DNA of 64,000 bases from Moritella sp. PE36 (GTDB lineage: Bacteria > Pseudomonadota > Gammaproteobacteria > Enterobacterales > Moritellaceae): NCBI RefSeq assembly GCF_000170855.1, contig NZ_ABCQ01000005.1, forward strand, positions 1 to 64,000. Reading direction: 5' to 3'. The notes beneath the pieces are model-generated. The model had not been told where the DNA came from, did no database searches, and was given only the letters and a program-made list of their open reading frames with translations. Below are positions 28,710 to 37,927 of the stretch, piece after piece (the stretch's first letter is position 1; every line of letters begins with the position of its first letter). Position numbers and translations under genes: made by a program.

Positions 28710-29966
28710 TTGGATTACTTTAATTATCAGGATGATGGCCAGTTATTTGCGGAACAATGTGCAGTTGCAGACGTAGCAGACAAATTTGGTACGCCAACGT
28801 ATGTATACAGCAGAGCGACAATTGAACGTCATTGGCATGCATTTAATGATGCCGCTGGTGCGCATCCGCATTTGGTTTGTTATGCCGTAAAAGCTAATTC
28901 AAATATTGCCGTGTTAAATGTGCTGGCACGTTTGGGCTCGGGTTTTGATATTGTCTCTGGCGGTGAGCTATTACGGGTGATTGCGGCCGGTGGTGATCCA
29001 AGTAAAATTGTATTTTCTGGTGTTGGTAAAACCGTCGCAGAAATTAATTTAGCGCTCGATCATAATATTCATTGTTTTAATGTTGAATCGACGCCGGAAC
29101 TGGAACGTATTAATGACATTGCGCTGAGTCGCGGTGTCCAGGCGCCGATATCGATTCGCGTGAACCCTAATATTGATGCTGGCACTCATCCTTATATTTC
29201 GACCGGTCTGAAAGAAAATAAATTTGGTATCGATATTGATTTAGCCGAAGGCGTGTATCAAGTTGCAAGTAAAATGCCGGGGATTAAATTAAAAGGCGTT
29301 GATTGCCATATCGGTTCACAATTAACCGAGTTATCACCCTTCTTAGACGCTGTAGATAAGCTTTTGCTATTAATTGATAAATTATCAGCGCAGGGTATTG
29401 TACTTGAACATCTCGATGTTGGTGGTGGCTTGGGCGTACCTTATAACGGTGAAACACCCCCACAACCCGCTGAATATGCGCAGGCATTAAAAGCTAAATT
29501 AGCGGGACGTAAACTGGCGCTTATTTTTGAACCAGGTCGGGCGATCATGGCCAATGCCGGTATTTTGGTCAGTAAAGTTGAGTATATTAAACTTACGGAA
29601 CATAAAAACTTTGCTATCGTTGATGCTGCCATGAACGATCTTATTCGTCCTGCGTTGTACAGTGCGTGGCAAGCGATTGCACCAGTGAACAAATCATTAG
29701 AGCGTGAGTGTTTAAACTATGATGTGGTTGGTCCTATTTGTGAGACCGGCGATTTTTTAGGTAAGAACCGTGATTTAACGATCGCGATGGATGATTATAT
29801 TGTCGTCCGTTCTGCCGGTGCTTATGGTTCAACCATGAGTTCAAATTATAATTCTCGTAGTCGCCCTGCCGAAGTGATGGTGGATGGTGATGTTGCCCAT
29901 TTGGTCCGTCGTCGAGAAGGACTGGCAGAGATCTGGAAAGACGAAGCGATTTTACCTGCGGAATAA
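28710..29966 (+). CDS. lysA: Diaminopimelate decarboxylase
   Basis: LysA converts meso-diaminopimelate to lysine. The PLP lysine lies in C-Y-A-V-K-A-N-S-N, with H-I-G-S-Q, G-G-G-L-G-V-P-Y and E-P-G-R-A-I motifs further on and the C-E-T-G-D segment near the C-terminus. It starts with TTG at 28710 after AAGGAA. It is 418 residues, normal. It is co-directional with dapF, the preceding step of the pathway. Confidence 0.95.
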   Translation: MDYFNYQDDGQLFAEQCAVADVADKFGTPTYVYSRATIERHWHAFNDAAGAHPHLVCYAVKANSNIAVLNVLARLGSGFDIVSGGELLRVIAAGGDPSKIVFSGVGKTVAEINLALDHNIHCFNVESTPELERINDIALSRGVQAPISIRVNPNIDAGTHPYISTGLKENKFGIDIDLAEGVYQVASKMPGIKLKGVDCHIGSQLTELSPFLDAVDKLLLLIDKLSAQGIVLEHLDVGGGLGVPYNGETPPQPAEYAQALKAKLAGRKLALIFEPGRAIMANAGILVSKVEYIKLTEHKNFAIVDAAMNDLIRPALYSAWQAIAPVNKSLERECLNYDVVGPICETGDFLGKNRDLTIAMDDYIVVRSAGAYGSTMSSNYNSRSRPAEVMVDGDVAHLVRRREGLAEIWKDEAILPAE

Positions 29967-30000
29967 TAGTTTACCTGCGTAATAATAGTTTACCTACTGA
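29951..30000 (+). repeat. Tandem 19-bp repeat between lysA and dapF
   Basis: TTTACCTGCGGAATAATAG is followed by a second copy with one change and a partial third copy. The first copy includes the lysA stop codon, so the duplication repeats the gene end. Confidence 0.8.
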
Positions 30001-30023
30001 ATGATATAAGGGTACAGGGTCAT

Positions 30024-30854
30024 ATGTTTATACAGTTTTCAAAGATGCACGGTCTGGGTAATGATTTCATGGTCGTAGACTGTGTTACTCAAAATGTATT
30101 TTTTAATAATGATAATATCCGTCGTTTGGCAGATAGAAATACCGGTATTGGCTTTGATCAACTACTTGTGGTTGAAGCGCCTTATGATCCTGATCTTGAT
30201 TTTCATTATCGTATCTATAATGCTGACGGTAGCGAAGTCGAGCAGTGTGGTAATGGTGCACGCTGTTTCGCTAGTTTTGTTCGTCATAAAGGCTTAACCA
30301 ATAAGACCAAGATTGCGGTAAGTACCAGTGGCGGTAAGATCTCCTTGCAGGTTGAATACGATGGTCAGGTTACGGTGAACATGGGGGTGCCAGAATTAGC
30401 CCCGGATAAAATTCCGTTCCGTGCCACCAAGCAGGAAAAAACCTATATTTTACGTGCGTTAGACAGCACGGTATTTTGTGGTGCGGTGGCGATAGGTAAT
30501 CCGCATTGTGTGACAATCGTCGATGATATTGAAACTGCACCATTGGCCGATCTTGGTCATGCGATCGCCCATCATGAGCGTTTTCCTAACCGTGTTAATG
30601 CTGGCTTCATGCAAGTATTATCGCCGGACCATGCCAAATTACGGGTATATGAACGTGGTGTTGGTGAAACCCAAGCTTGTGGCACTGGTGCATGTGCCGC
30701 GGCGGTGGTGGGTCAATTACAAGGGAAGCTCGGCCAAGATGTGTGTATTGAGCTGCCTGGTGGTAAATTGCAAATCTCATGGCGAGGTCCAGGTACACCG
30801 GTATTTATGACCGGTCCGGCAACACATGTATACGATGGACAAATTAATATATGA
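30024..30854 (+). CDS. dapF: Diaminopimelate epimerase
   Basis: DapF interconverts LL- and meso-diaminopimelate for lysine and peptidoglycan. The two catalytic cysteines are in E-Q-C-G-N-G-A-R-C and [10 protein letters not shown]-terminal [11 protein letters not shown] is standard. It is 276 residues. Its stop overlaps the start of the DUF484 gene (ATGA). Confidence 0.97.
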   Translation: MFIQFSKMHGLGNDFMVVDCVTQNVFFNNDNIRRLADRNTGIGFDQLLVVEAPYDPDLDFHYRIYNADGSEVEQCGNGARCFASFVRHKGLTNKTKIAVSTSGGKISLQVEYDGQVTVNMGVPELAPDKIPFRATKQEKTYILRALDSTVFCGAVAIGNPHCVTIVDDIETAPLADLGHAIAHHERFPNRVNAGFMQVLSPDHAKLRVYERGVGETQACGTGACAAAVVGQLQGKLGQDVCIELPGGKLQISWRGPGTPVFMTGPATHVYDGQINI

Positions 30855-31576
30855 TCGACGTTGAAGCTTCGATGTTGATCGCGGAAAAGCCTGCTATTTC
30901 AGAGCAAAATGTGATTGCTTTTTTGCAGGCTGACCCTGATTTTTTTGTGCGTAATAATGACTTAGTCGATACGCTAGCTATATCTCATGGTGCGCAAGGC
31001 TGTGTGTCTTTAGTGACATTGCGGTTAGAAAGACAACGCCAACGCATTGCAGATTTAGAGCTGCAGTTACAGCAGTTAGTGGCGATTGCTGCAGACAACG
31101 ATAAATTATTCCGTATCTATGCAGATATTTATACGGCGCTATTTAATTGCACTTCTGTGATGCAAATGCAGCGCATTCTGGTGACGCAGATCCAATCTCA
31201 ATTGCCGTTAGCGGCCGTCAATTTACATCTGAATGAAGCTTATTTTCACCTTAAATCGCAATATCTGCCGCTCGCTATTTCAGCTGGGCAGTTGGTGCGT
31301 ATTCGTCAAAAACAGTTTGCCGGTGGTGATCATTACTTTGGCCCTGTTACAAGCGCTGATAAAGCATTACTGTTTGGTCAAGATGCCTTGGTTAACTCGA
31401 TGGCATTAATGGCATTGGGCGAGCGTGGAGAGTATGGTTTACTCGCTATCGGTAGTGCTAACGCCGATCATTATCAAGCGGGCATGGATAACTTGCTGTT
31501 AGGTCAGCTTTGCCGCATTATCTCTACCCTGTTACCGCAACTGATGCCTTCACGTGACAACGCCATTAAAAAATAA
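30851..31576 (+). CDS. DUF484 family protein (YigA-like)
   Basis: A 241-residue protein with the DUF484 pattern: [12 protein letters not shown] near residue 22, a coiled coil ([12 protein letters not shown]) and a GAF-like domain. It is always found between dapF and xerC; function is unknown. It overlaps both neighbours, indicating an operon. Confidence 0.9.
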   Translation: MIDVEASMLIAEKPAISEQNVIAFLQADPDFFVRNNDLVDTLAISHGAQGCVSLVTLRLERQRQRIADLELQLQQLVAIAADNDKLFRIYADIYTALFNCTSVMQMQRILVTQIQSQLPLAAVNLHLNEAYFHLKSQYLPLAISAGQLVRIRQKQFAGGDHYFGPVTSADKALLFGQDALVNSMALMALGERGEYGLLAIGSANADHYQAGMDNLLLGQLCRIISTLLPQLMPSRDNAIKK

Positions 31577-32555
31577 TACTACTGCAGGTAGTGAACTACC
31601 TGCACGATCTGATCTACCGACACAGTGCGATTTACCTGTGCAACTGCTGAAACCTATCGAACGATTTTTACGTTATATCACCAGTGAACGACAACTGAGT
31701 CTACATACTGTGCGTAATTATCGCCGCCACCTGATCTTATTCGCCGAGCAAATGCTGACGTTACCGATCACGGAATGGCGTGCGCTTGATGCATCTCAGG
31801 TTCGCAAGTTAGCGACCTTAAATCATAAACTGGGTCTATCACCTCGCAGTCTAGCAACCAAATTATCAGCCCTGCGCAGTTTCTGTGATTACTTGGTATT
31901 ACAAGGTGATCTCACCGCCAACCCTGCGAAAGGTGTATCGGCACCACGCCAACATAAACCGTTACCGAAGAACCTCGATGTTGATGAAATTAATCAATTA
32001 TTATCCGTGTCTAATGCGGTAGAGTCTGACGACCCGTTTTTAGTGTTACGTGATAAAGCCATGATGGAGTTAATGTACTCGGCGGGTTTGCGGTTAGACG
32101 AACTGGTTAATTTGGATTTAACAGACGTTAAGTTGCGTGAAAAAACCATGCGGGTAATTGGTAAAGGTAATAAACAGCGCCAGTTACCGATTGGTAGTAT
32201 CGCGATCACGGCATTACAAGCCTGGTTAGCAGTACGTGGTGAATATGCTGACAACGCGCAACCGGCATTATTTGTCAGTCAGTTACGACGCCGTATCTCT
32301 CATCGTAGTGTACAAAGCCGGATGGCGAAGTGGGGCCAACAACAAACGCTGACTAGCCATGTTAATCCCCATAAGTTACGTCATTCATTTGCGACTCACA
32401 TGCTCGAGTCGAGTGGTGATTTGCGTGCGGTACAGGAATTATTAGGGCATGCCAATATTAGCACCACCCAGATCTACACCAGTTTGGATTTTCAACATCT
32501 AGCCAAAGTGTATGATGCCGCTCATCCTCGTGCGAAAAAGAAAAGAGAAGACTGA
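31554..32555 (+). CDS. xerC: Tyrosine recombinase XerC
   Basis: XerC with XerD resolves chromosome dimers at dif. Catalytic residues are present: Arg in G-L-R-L-D-E-L, Lys in G-K-G-N-K-Q, H-K-L-R-H-S-F, G-H-A-N-I and the nucleophile Tyr in T-Q-I-Y-T-S. The GTG start at 31554 overlaps DUF484 by 23 bp and gives 333 residues, about 35 longer than E. coli XerC; the extra N-terminus is polar and may not all be translated. Its stop overlaps the yigB start. Confidence 0.94.
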   Translation: MTTPLKNNTTAGSELPARSDLPTQCDLPVQLLKPIERFLRYITSERQLSLHTVRNYRRHLILFAEQMLTLPITEWRALDASQVRKLATLNHKLGLSPRSLATKLSALRSFCDYLVLQGDLTANPAKGVSAPRQHKPLPKNLDVDEINQLLSVSNAVESDDPFLVLRDKAMMELMYSAGLRLDELVNLDLTDVKLREKTMRVIGKGNKQRQLPIGSIAITALQAWLAVRGEYADNAQPALFVSQLRRRISHRSVQSRMAKWGQQQTLTSHVNPHKLRHSFATHMLESSGDLRAVQELLGHANISTTQIYTSLDFQHLAKVYDAAHPRAKKKRED

Positions 32556-33271
32556 TGAAATTCTATCGACGATTACACCAGATCAAAGCCATGAGCTTCG
32601 ATCTTGACGATACCTTATATGATAACTATCCGATCGTGCGCCGTGCCGAGGCTTGGATGCACATGCATTTACGCAGTCAATATCCGCACATTACCCATTT
32701 AGATAATAATGCTTGGTTACAATTAAAGCGCCATGTTCTGCATCAACAACCGCACTTGATACATGATGTCAGTGGCATCCGTATTGCTTGTTTAACCGCG
32801 TTATTTTTACGCCACGGTTATAGCGAACAAGACGCTGAGTCTGTCGCTAATACTATTTTCACCCAAGTGCTGGCAGTGCGCAGTGACTTTGTCGTGCCGG
32901 AAGATACCTTTGCCGTATTAGCTGAATTAGCGAGTAAGATCCCGTTAATTGCGGTGACTAATGGCAATGTCGATACCGATAAAATTGGTTTAACGCCATT
33001 TTTTACCGCGGTGATAAAACCCGGTAATGGCTTGAGAATGAAACCGTACCCTGATTTATTTTCATTAGCAGCAGAAACATTAGCGTTACCGCCACAACAT
33101 ATCTTACATGTCGGCGATCATCTTAAGTCCGATGTGGCTGGGGCGATCACCAATGGTTTTATGTCAGCGTGGTTTAATGACCAGCAACAATCGCTAATGA
33201 CGAGTCCTAGAGCCAGTCATTTACCAGATATTGAAATAACGCACTTGGATGAATTAACAAGCCTGTTATAA
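32555..33271 (+). CDS. yigB: HAD-family phosphatase YigB
   Basis: A 238-residue haloacid-dehalogenase hydrolase. Motif I is F-D-L-D-D-T-L-Y, motif II T-N-G-N, and motif III/IV K-P-Y-P-D and H-V-G-D-H-L-K-S-D-V. In E. coli YigB dephosphorylates a riboflavin-pathway intermediate and FMN. It is translationally coupled to xerC (TGATG), as in E. coli. Confidence 0.92.
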   Translation: MKFYRRLHQIKAMSFDLDDTLYDNYPIVRRAEAWMHMHLRSQYPHITHLDNNAWLQLKRHVLHQQPHLIHDVSGIRIACLTALFLRHGYSEQDAESVANTIFTQVLAVRSDFVVPEDTFAVLAELASKIPLIAVTNGNVDTDKIGLTPFFTAVIKPGNGLRMKPYPDLFSLAAETLALPPQHILHVGDHLKSDVAGAITNGFMSAWFNDQQQSLMTSPRASHLPDIEITHLDELTSLL

Positions 33272-33317
33272 TCCCCCCATTCTACTGATTAAATATACAG
33301 TCTAAGGTGACTAAATT

Positions 33318-35486
33318 ATGGATGTATCTCTCTTACTGGACGGCCTCAACGACAAACAGCGTGATGCTGTTGCGGCACCACAATCGAGTATGCTGATTTT
33401 AGCGGGTGCTGGTAGTGGTAAAACCAGAGTATTGGTACATCGCTTAGCTTGGTTAATGCAGGTGGAGCAGTGCTCACCTTATTCTTTATTAGCGGTGACC
33501 TTTACTAATAAAGCCGCCGCAGAAATGCGTGGCCGTGTTGATAAGTTATTAGAAGGCCGTCAGCAAGGCATGTGGATTGGCACTTTCCATGGTATCGCCC
33601 ATCGGCTATTACGCGCCCACCATTTAGATGCAGGTTTACCGGCTGAATTCCAGATCATTGACAGTGATGATCAACTGCGATTATTAAAACGTTTGATCAA
33701 AGCCATGAACCTTGATGAGAAGCAGTGGCCGGCTAAACAAGCGATGTGGTATATCGGCGGTAAAAAAGACGAAGGTCTGCGCCCTGAACATTTACAAGCC
33801 TATGATCCGATTGAACGTAACTGGATCAAGATTTATCAAGCCTATCAAGAATCTTGTGATCGTGCCGGTTTAGTCGATTTCGGTGAGTTGTTATTACGAT
33901 CGCACGAACTTTGGTTGCATAAACCCCACATTTTAGCCCATTACCAAGATCGGTTTTCTAACATTTTAGTGGACGAATTCCAAGATACCAATAACATTCA
34001 ATATGCGTGGTTACGTATGTTGACCGGTGATCGCGGTAACTTGATGATCGTCGGTGATGATGATCAGTCTATTTACGGCTGGCGTGGCGCACAAGTGGCT
34101 AACATCCAACGTTTCCTCACTGATTTTGAAGGTTCAAAAACCATTAAGCTGGAACAGAATTACCGTTCGAGCAGTAATATTCTCAATGCTGCCAATGCAC
34201 TTATTGTTAATAACAGTGAGCGTATGGGCAAAGAATTATGGACCGAAGATAAAGAAGGTGACCCGATCTCTTTGTATGCGGCATTCAATGAAGTCGATGA
34301 AGCACGTTTTGTTATTGGCCGCATTAAAGAGTGGCAAGATCAAGGTGGTTCACTCAGTGACTGTGCGATCTTATACCGCAGCAATGCCCAGTCTCGCGTA
34401 CTCGAAGATGCGTTATTACAAGAACAACTTGCTTACCGTATCTATGGTGGTCATCGCTTCTTTGATCGTTTGGAAGTAAAAGACGCAATGGCGTACATGC
34501 GCCTGAAGAATAATCGCGATGATGATGCGGCATTTGAACGTATTGTCAATAAACCGACCCGTGGTATTGGTGAACGGGCCTTATCATTATTACGTGATGC
34601 TAGCCGTGAGCAAGGTTCAACCTTGTGGCAAGCGGCGATCTATCTACTCGATAACAATTTGATCGCAGGCCGGGCGGCGAGTTCGATCCGTAAGTTTGTC
34701 GAACTGATCACCGAGCTGGATAACGATGTTGCTGACTTAGCCTTGCATGAACAAATCGATCATGTGGTTTTATACTCAGGCCTAAAATCTATGTATCAGC
34801 TGGAAAAAGGCGAGAAAGCCCAATCACGTATCGATAACTTAGAGGAACTGGTTTCTGCTGCCCGCAGTTTTCAGATCCCCGATGACAGCGAAGAAATGAC
34901 CGAGTTATCTGCATTCTTGGCCTTTGCGGTCTTAGAATCTGCTGAAGGACAAGCCGATGAGTTTGAAGATGCAGTGCAATTAATGACATTGCATTCGGCA
35001 AAAGGTCTAGAATTCCCCGTGGTATTCATGGTTGGTGTTGAAGAAGGCATGTTCCCAAGTCAGCAATCGACGGAAGAAGCGGGACGTATGGAAGAAGAGC
35101 GCCGTCTTTGTTATGTCGGTATTACCCGTGCCATGAAGAAACTCTATATTAGTTATGCAGAGTCGCGTCGTTTATACGGTAAAGAGATGAATCATCGACC
35201 ATCACGCTTTATTCGTGAAATACCAGAACAGTACATTGAAGAGATCCGGTTAAAAACCCAAATTCGCCAACCAACCCAGTTTGGGCGTTTTAGTGCGGGT
35301 GCAGAAAAAATGTCATTTGAGTCGACTGGTTATCAATTAGGTCAGCGTGTACTGCATGCTAAATTTGGTGAAGGTATTGTGATGAACTATGAAGGCAGTG
35401 GTCCGCAATGTCGTATTCAAATTGAGTTTGATCAACTGGGCAGCAAATGGTTGGTAGTATCTTACGCTAGATTGCAGGCGCTATAG
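33318..35486 (+). CDS. uvrD: DNA helicase II
   Basis: A 722-residue SF1A 3'-5' helicase for mismatch and nucleotide-excision repair. Motifs: A-G-A-G-S-G-K-T (I), V-D-E-F-Q-D-T-N (II), G-D-D-D-Q-S-I-Y-G-W-R-G-A (III), Q-N-Y-R-S (IV), T-L-H-S-A-K-G-L-E-F (V), V-G-I-T-R-A (VI). The C-terminus has the Tudor-like V-L-H-A-K-F-G-E-G segment typical of UvrD. Confidence 0.97.
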   Translation: MDVSLLLDGLNDKQRDAVAAPQSSMLILAGAGSGKTRVLVHRLAWLMQVEQCSPYSLLAVTFTNKAAAEMRGRVDKLLEGRQQGMWIGTFHGIAHRLLRAHHLDAGLPAEFQIIDSDDQLRLLKRLIKAMNLDEKQWPAKQAMWYIGGKKDEGLRPEHLQAYDPIERNWIKIYQAYQESCDRAGLVDFGELLLRSHELWLHKPHILAHYQDRFSNILVDEFQDTNNIQYAWLRMLTGDRGNLMIVGDDDQSIYGWRGAQVANIQRFLTDFEGSKTIKLEQNYRSSSNILNAANALIVNNSERMGKELWTEDKEGDPISLYAAFNEVDEARFVIGRIKEWQDQGGSLSDCAILYRSNAQSRVLEDALLQEQLAYRIYGGHRFFDRLEVKDAMAYMRLKNNRDDDAAFERIVNKPTRGIGERALSLLRDASREQGSTLWQAAIYLLDNNLIAGRAASSIRKFVELITELDNDVADLALHEQIDHVVLYSGLKSMYQLEKGEKAQSRIDNLEELVSAARSFQIPDDSEEMTELSAFLAFAVLESAEGQADEFEDAVQLMTLHSAKGLEFPVVFMVGVEEGMFPSQQSTEEAGRMEEERRLCYVGITRAMKKLYISYAESRRLYGKEMNHRPSRFIREIPEQYIEEIRLKTQIRQPTQFGRFSAGAEKMSFESTGYQLGQRVLHAKFGEGIVMNYEGSGPQCRIQIEFDQLGSKWLVVSYARLQAL

Positions 35487-35596
35487 TCAGCTTCAACTTT
35501 TTATAGTATAGTTGCGCGATTTTTTAGGATAGTATCACCGCATATTGAACGCTAACTTGGATGTTAGCGCTGCCCATGCGGCTACAGGGAGTTATT

Positions 35597-36238
35597 TTGA
35601 TATTACGATTTATCGTCGCGCTAATGTGCTTATTCAGTTCATTTGCTTATGCTGCTGTATTTAAATCAGAAAATACGGCGTTATTAAAGCAATGGTTAGT
35701 TGGCGTACATAGGTCGACTAATGATGTGATTCAAGGACGCGAAGTTAACATCGGCCTCCAAGTGCTGCCTATTTGGCAAGATCGTCTTGATGGTGAATGG
35801 TTATATGTTGAAGGTCGTATTATAGGCTCATCAAGAAAACCATTTCGTCAGCGTATTCTACAATTAGTCGCTACGCCGAATGGTTTAATTCGCTTATACA
35901 GTTATTCTATTCCGCGCGCATCTGATTTTTCTGGTGCTTATTATGCTCCGCAAGTATTGGCGAGTTTAACTCAATCTCAGTTAAGTATTAGTAATAACTG
36001 TGAATTACTCATTGAGCTAAAAGTGACGAATACATTTGTCGGTGAAACCGATACTGATTCTTGTATGATGAAGACTGGCATCCCATTTATGACGAGCTTT
36101 TTTGCGGTATCGGCAGTGAATATTTCATTCTTAGATGGTGGTTATGATCAGTTTGGTCAATTAGTATCGGGTCGATTTGATGTTCCCGTTACTTTTTTGA
36201 AAATTGAAAATTATGATTTGCATGCTAATAGCGAATAA
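35597..36238 (+). CDS. CpcT/CpeT-like secreted protein
   Basis: About 213 residues. I choose the TTG at 35597 because GGGAG lies five bases upstream and it gives a clean signal peptide ending F-A-Y-A; an ATG at 35561 would add 12 residues. The mature part resembles the CpcT/CpeT (DUF1001) fold: L-L-K-Q-W-L-V-G, I-G-L-Q-V-L-P-I-W, G-E-W-L-Y-V-E-G, R-Q-R-I-L-Q-L, and C-E-L near the middle. In cyanobacteria such proteins attach bilins; in marine heterotrophs they are exported proteins of unknown function. Confidence 0.7.
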   Translation: MILRFIVALMCLFSSFAYAAVFKSENTALLKQWLVGVHRSTNDVIQGREVNIGLQVLPIWQDRLDGEWLYVEGRIIGSSRKPFRQRILQLVATPNGLIRLYSYSIPRASDFSGAYYAPQVLASLTQSQLSISNNCELLIELKVTNTFVGETDTDSCMMKTGIPFMTSFFAVSAVNISFLDGGYDQFGQLVSGRFDVPVTFLKIENYDLHANSE

Positions 36239-36242
36239 CATA

Positions 36243-36272
36243 AGCACCCGGTTGCAATTGCCCTCGGGTGCT
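36243..36272. terminator. Hairpin between convergent CpcT-like gene and rarD
   Basis: An 8-bp GC-rich stem (36243-36250 with 36265-36272) lies between converging genes. There is no strong T-run. Confidence 0.5.
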
Positions 36273-36310
36273 ATGATTAAACCTCTACTTGTCTACTGAC
36301 GCGAGCGTCA

Positions 36311-37219
36311 CTATGAAGATTTTAATTTTGCTCGTTGGTGACGATTGTTTTTAAAACCATCGATGCTAAACACCACTAATCCAGCCCAAATAAACCCAAA
36401 CGTCAGCAGTGTTTCGGTATTGACGACTTCATCATAAAGCGTCACACCAAGAATAAAGATCAGTGTTGGACCTATGTATTGGAAGAAACCTAACGTGGAT
36501 AAAGGTAAGCGTATAGCGGCATGATTAAAGCACAGTAGCGGTATGGTCGTGACAAAGGCGGCACTGAGTAACAGTAAATTTAGGTGCATACTGTTGGCAC
36601 TCAGATCCGATGTCGCTGAGTCCGCGAAGATAAATAAATAAGTCGCGGCAACGGGCAACATGATAATCGTTTCAATCAACAAACCAACCAGCGCATTAAG
36701 ATGTAACTTCTTGCGTAATAACCCATAGAAACCAAAAGTACAACTTAATACCAAGGCCACCCATGGCAGATACCCTAAGGTAATAACTTGAATTAAGATC
36801 CCGATCACCGCAAGTAAAATAGCGGCCCACTGTAACTTGCGCAGCCTTTCAGATAAAAATACCATGCCAAGTAACACGTTAATAATCGGGTTAATAAAAT
36901 AACCTAAGCTGGCATCGAGTAAATGATCGTTATTTACCGCCCAAATGTAGGTTAACCAGTTAACACTGATTAGTAATGAGGTGCAGATTAGTAATAACAC
37001 ATTCTTCGGCACGGATAATACCGACTTTACCATCGGCCATAATCTAAATAGGCTCAGCAATACCGCAATTAAGATACAAGACCAGAGCGCGCGGTGGGCT
37101 AAGATTTCATAAGCTGGTACTTGGTGTAATTGTTTAAAGTAAAGCGGAGCCATGCCCCACATTACATAAGCAAGAATGGCGAATATCACCCCTTGCTTGG
37201 TATCATTGTTGGTTGTCAT
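36311..37219 (-). CDS. rarD: EamA-family transporter RarD
   Basis: A 302-residue protein of ten membrane helices in the drug/metabolite transporter superfamily. The N-terminal G-V-I-F-A-I-L-A-Y-V-M-W-G-M-A-P-L-Y-F and the L-A-H-R-A-L-W-S motif mark the RarD subfamily. Substrate is not established. It lies near uvrD, as in related marine genera. Confidence 0.88.
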   Translation of the reverse strand: MTTNNDTKQGVIFAILAYVMWGMAPLYFKQLHQVPAYEILAHRALWSCILIAVLLSLFRLWPMVKSVLSVPKNVLLLICTSLLISVNWLTYIWAVNNDHLLDASLGYFINPIINVLLGMVFLSERLRKLQWAAILLAVIGILIQVITLGYLPWVALVLSCTFGFYGLLRKKLHLNALVGLLIETIIMLPVAATYLFIFADSATSDLSANSMHLNLLLLSAAFVTTIPLLCFNHAAIRLPLSTLGFFQYIGPTLIFILGVTLYDEVVNTETLLTFGFIWAGLVVFSIDGFKNNRHQRAKLKSS

Positions 37220-37315
37220 TGATTATGCCAGCGGTTTTTGTAGGAATAAATAGATCAGCTAGCATAACAATGATGGATAATCAGCGATAGTGATATTAAT
37301 AATCTTTATTATTAC

Positions 37316-37810
37316 TTAACCGACTAAATAAGTGCCGGTACCAAAAGCAATATGAACCCCTTCTTGATTGTGCAGTTCCATACGTGTTACTGCCACTTTA
37401 TTACCGGAACGAATAATCTGTGCTGTGGCGGTAAATTCATCACCCCAACCTGGGCGTAAATAATCGACTCGTAAGTCTATCGTACCAAGCGATCTTAGGT
37501 TTTTATGGAAGTTAGCGGCAGTTTTTATTGTCATCTGTGGGATGGCAGCCGCGGCGACTAACATGCCGCCTGCAACATCAAGCAGGCTTGCGGTCACGCC
37601 ACCATGCAGTATTTTTCGGATCGGATTACCAATCAATTTATCATCCATGTTGATACGTAATTCAATACTGTCTGTGGTGTAGCGGGTGATCCGCATGCCG
37701 AGCAGATCGTTAAATGGCATTTGGTTCATAAACATATCACTGATGAAATCTAACATTTGCTGTTCAGTGAGTTCTTGGTCAATTACATCTTGCTCGGTCA
37801 TTGTTTGCAT
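37316..37810 (-). CDS. yigI: Hotdog-fold thioesterase (YigI-like)
   Basis: A 164-residue single hotdog domain of the PaaI/YigI type with the catalytic-helix region I-L-H-G-G-V-T-A-S-L-L-D-V-A-G-G, followed by V-D-Y-L-R-P-G. YigI of E. coli hydrolyses medium- and long-chain acyl-CoAs. AGGA is close to the ATG at 37810; an ATG nine bases downstream is an alternative start. Confidence 0.82.
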   Translation of the reverse strand: MQTMTEQDVIDQELTEQQMLDFISDMFMNQMPFNDLLGMRITRYTTDSIELRINMDDKLIGNPIRKILHGGVTASLLDVAGGMLVAAAAIPQMTIKTAANFHKNLRSLGTIDLRVDYLRPGWGDEFTATAQIIRSGNKVAVTRMELHNQEGVHIAFGTGTYLVG

Positions 37811-37927
37811 GCGTCCTGCCTAGGCTATCTGTGTTATCGAAAATCAATGTTCACACACTGTGAGTTACGTTAAGGTAGCTCACTTTCATTGAAAAAACAC
37901 CTGAAATATTGCTTAGCTTGCATTTAT

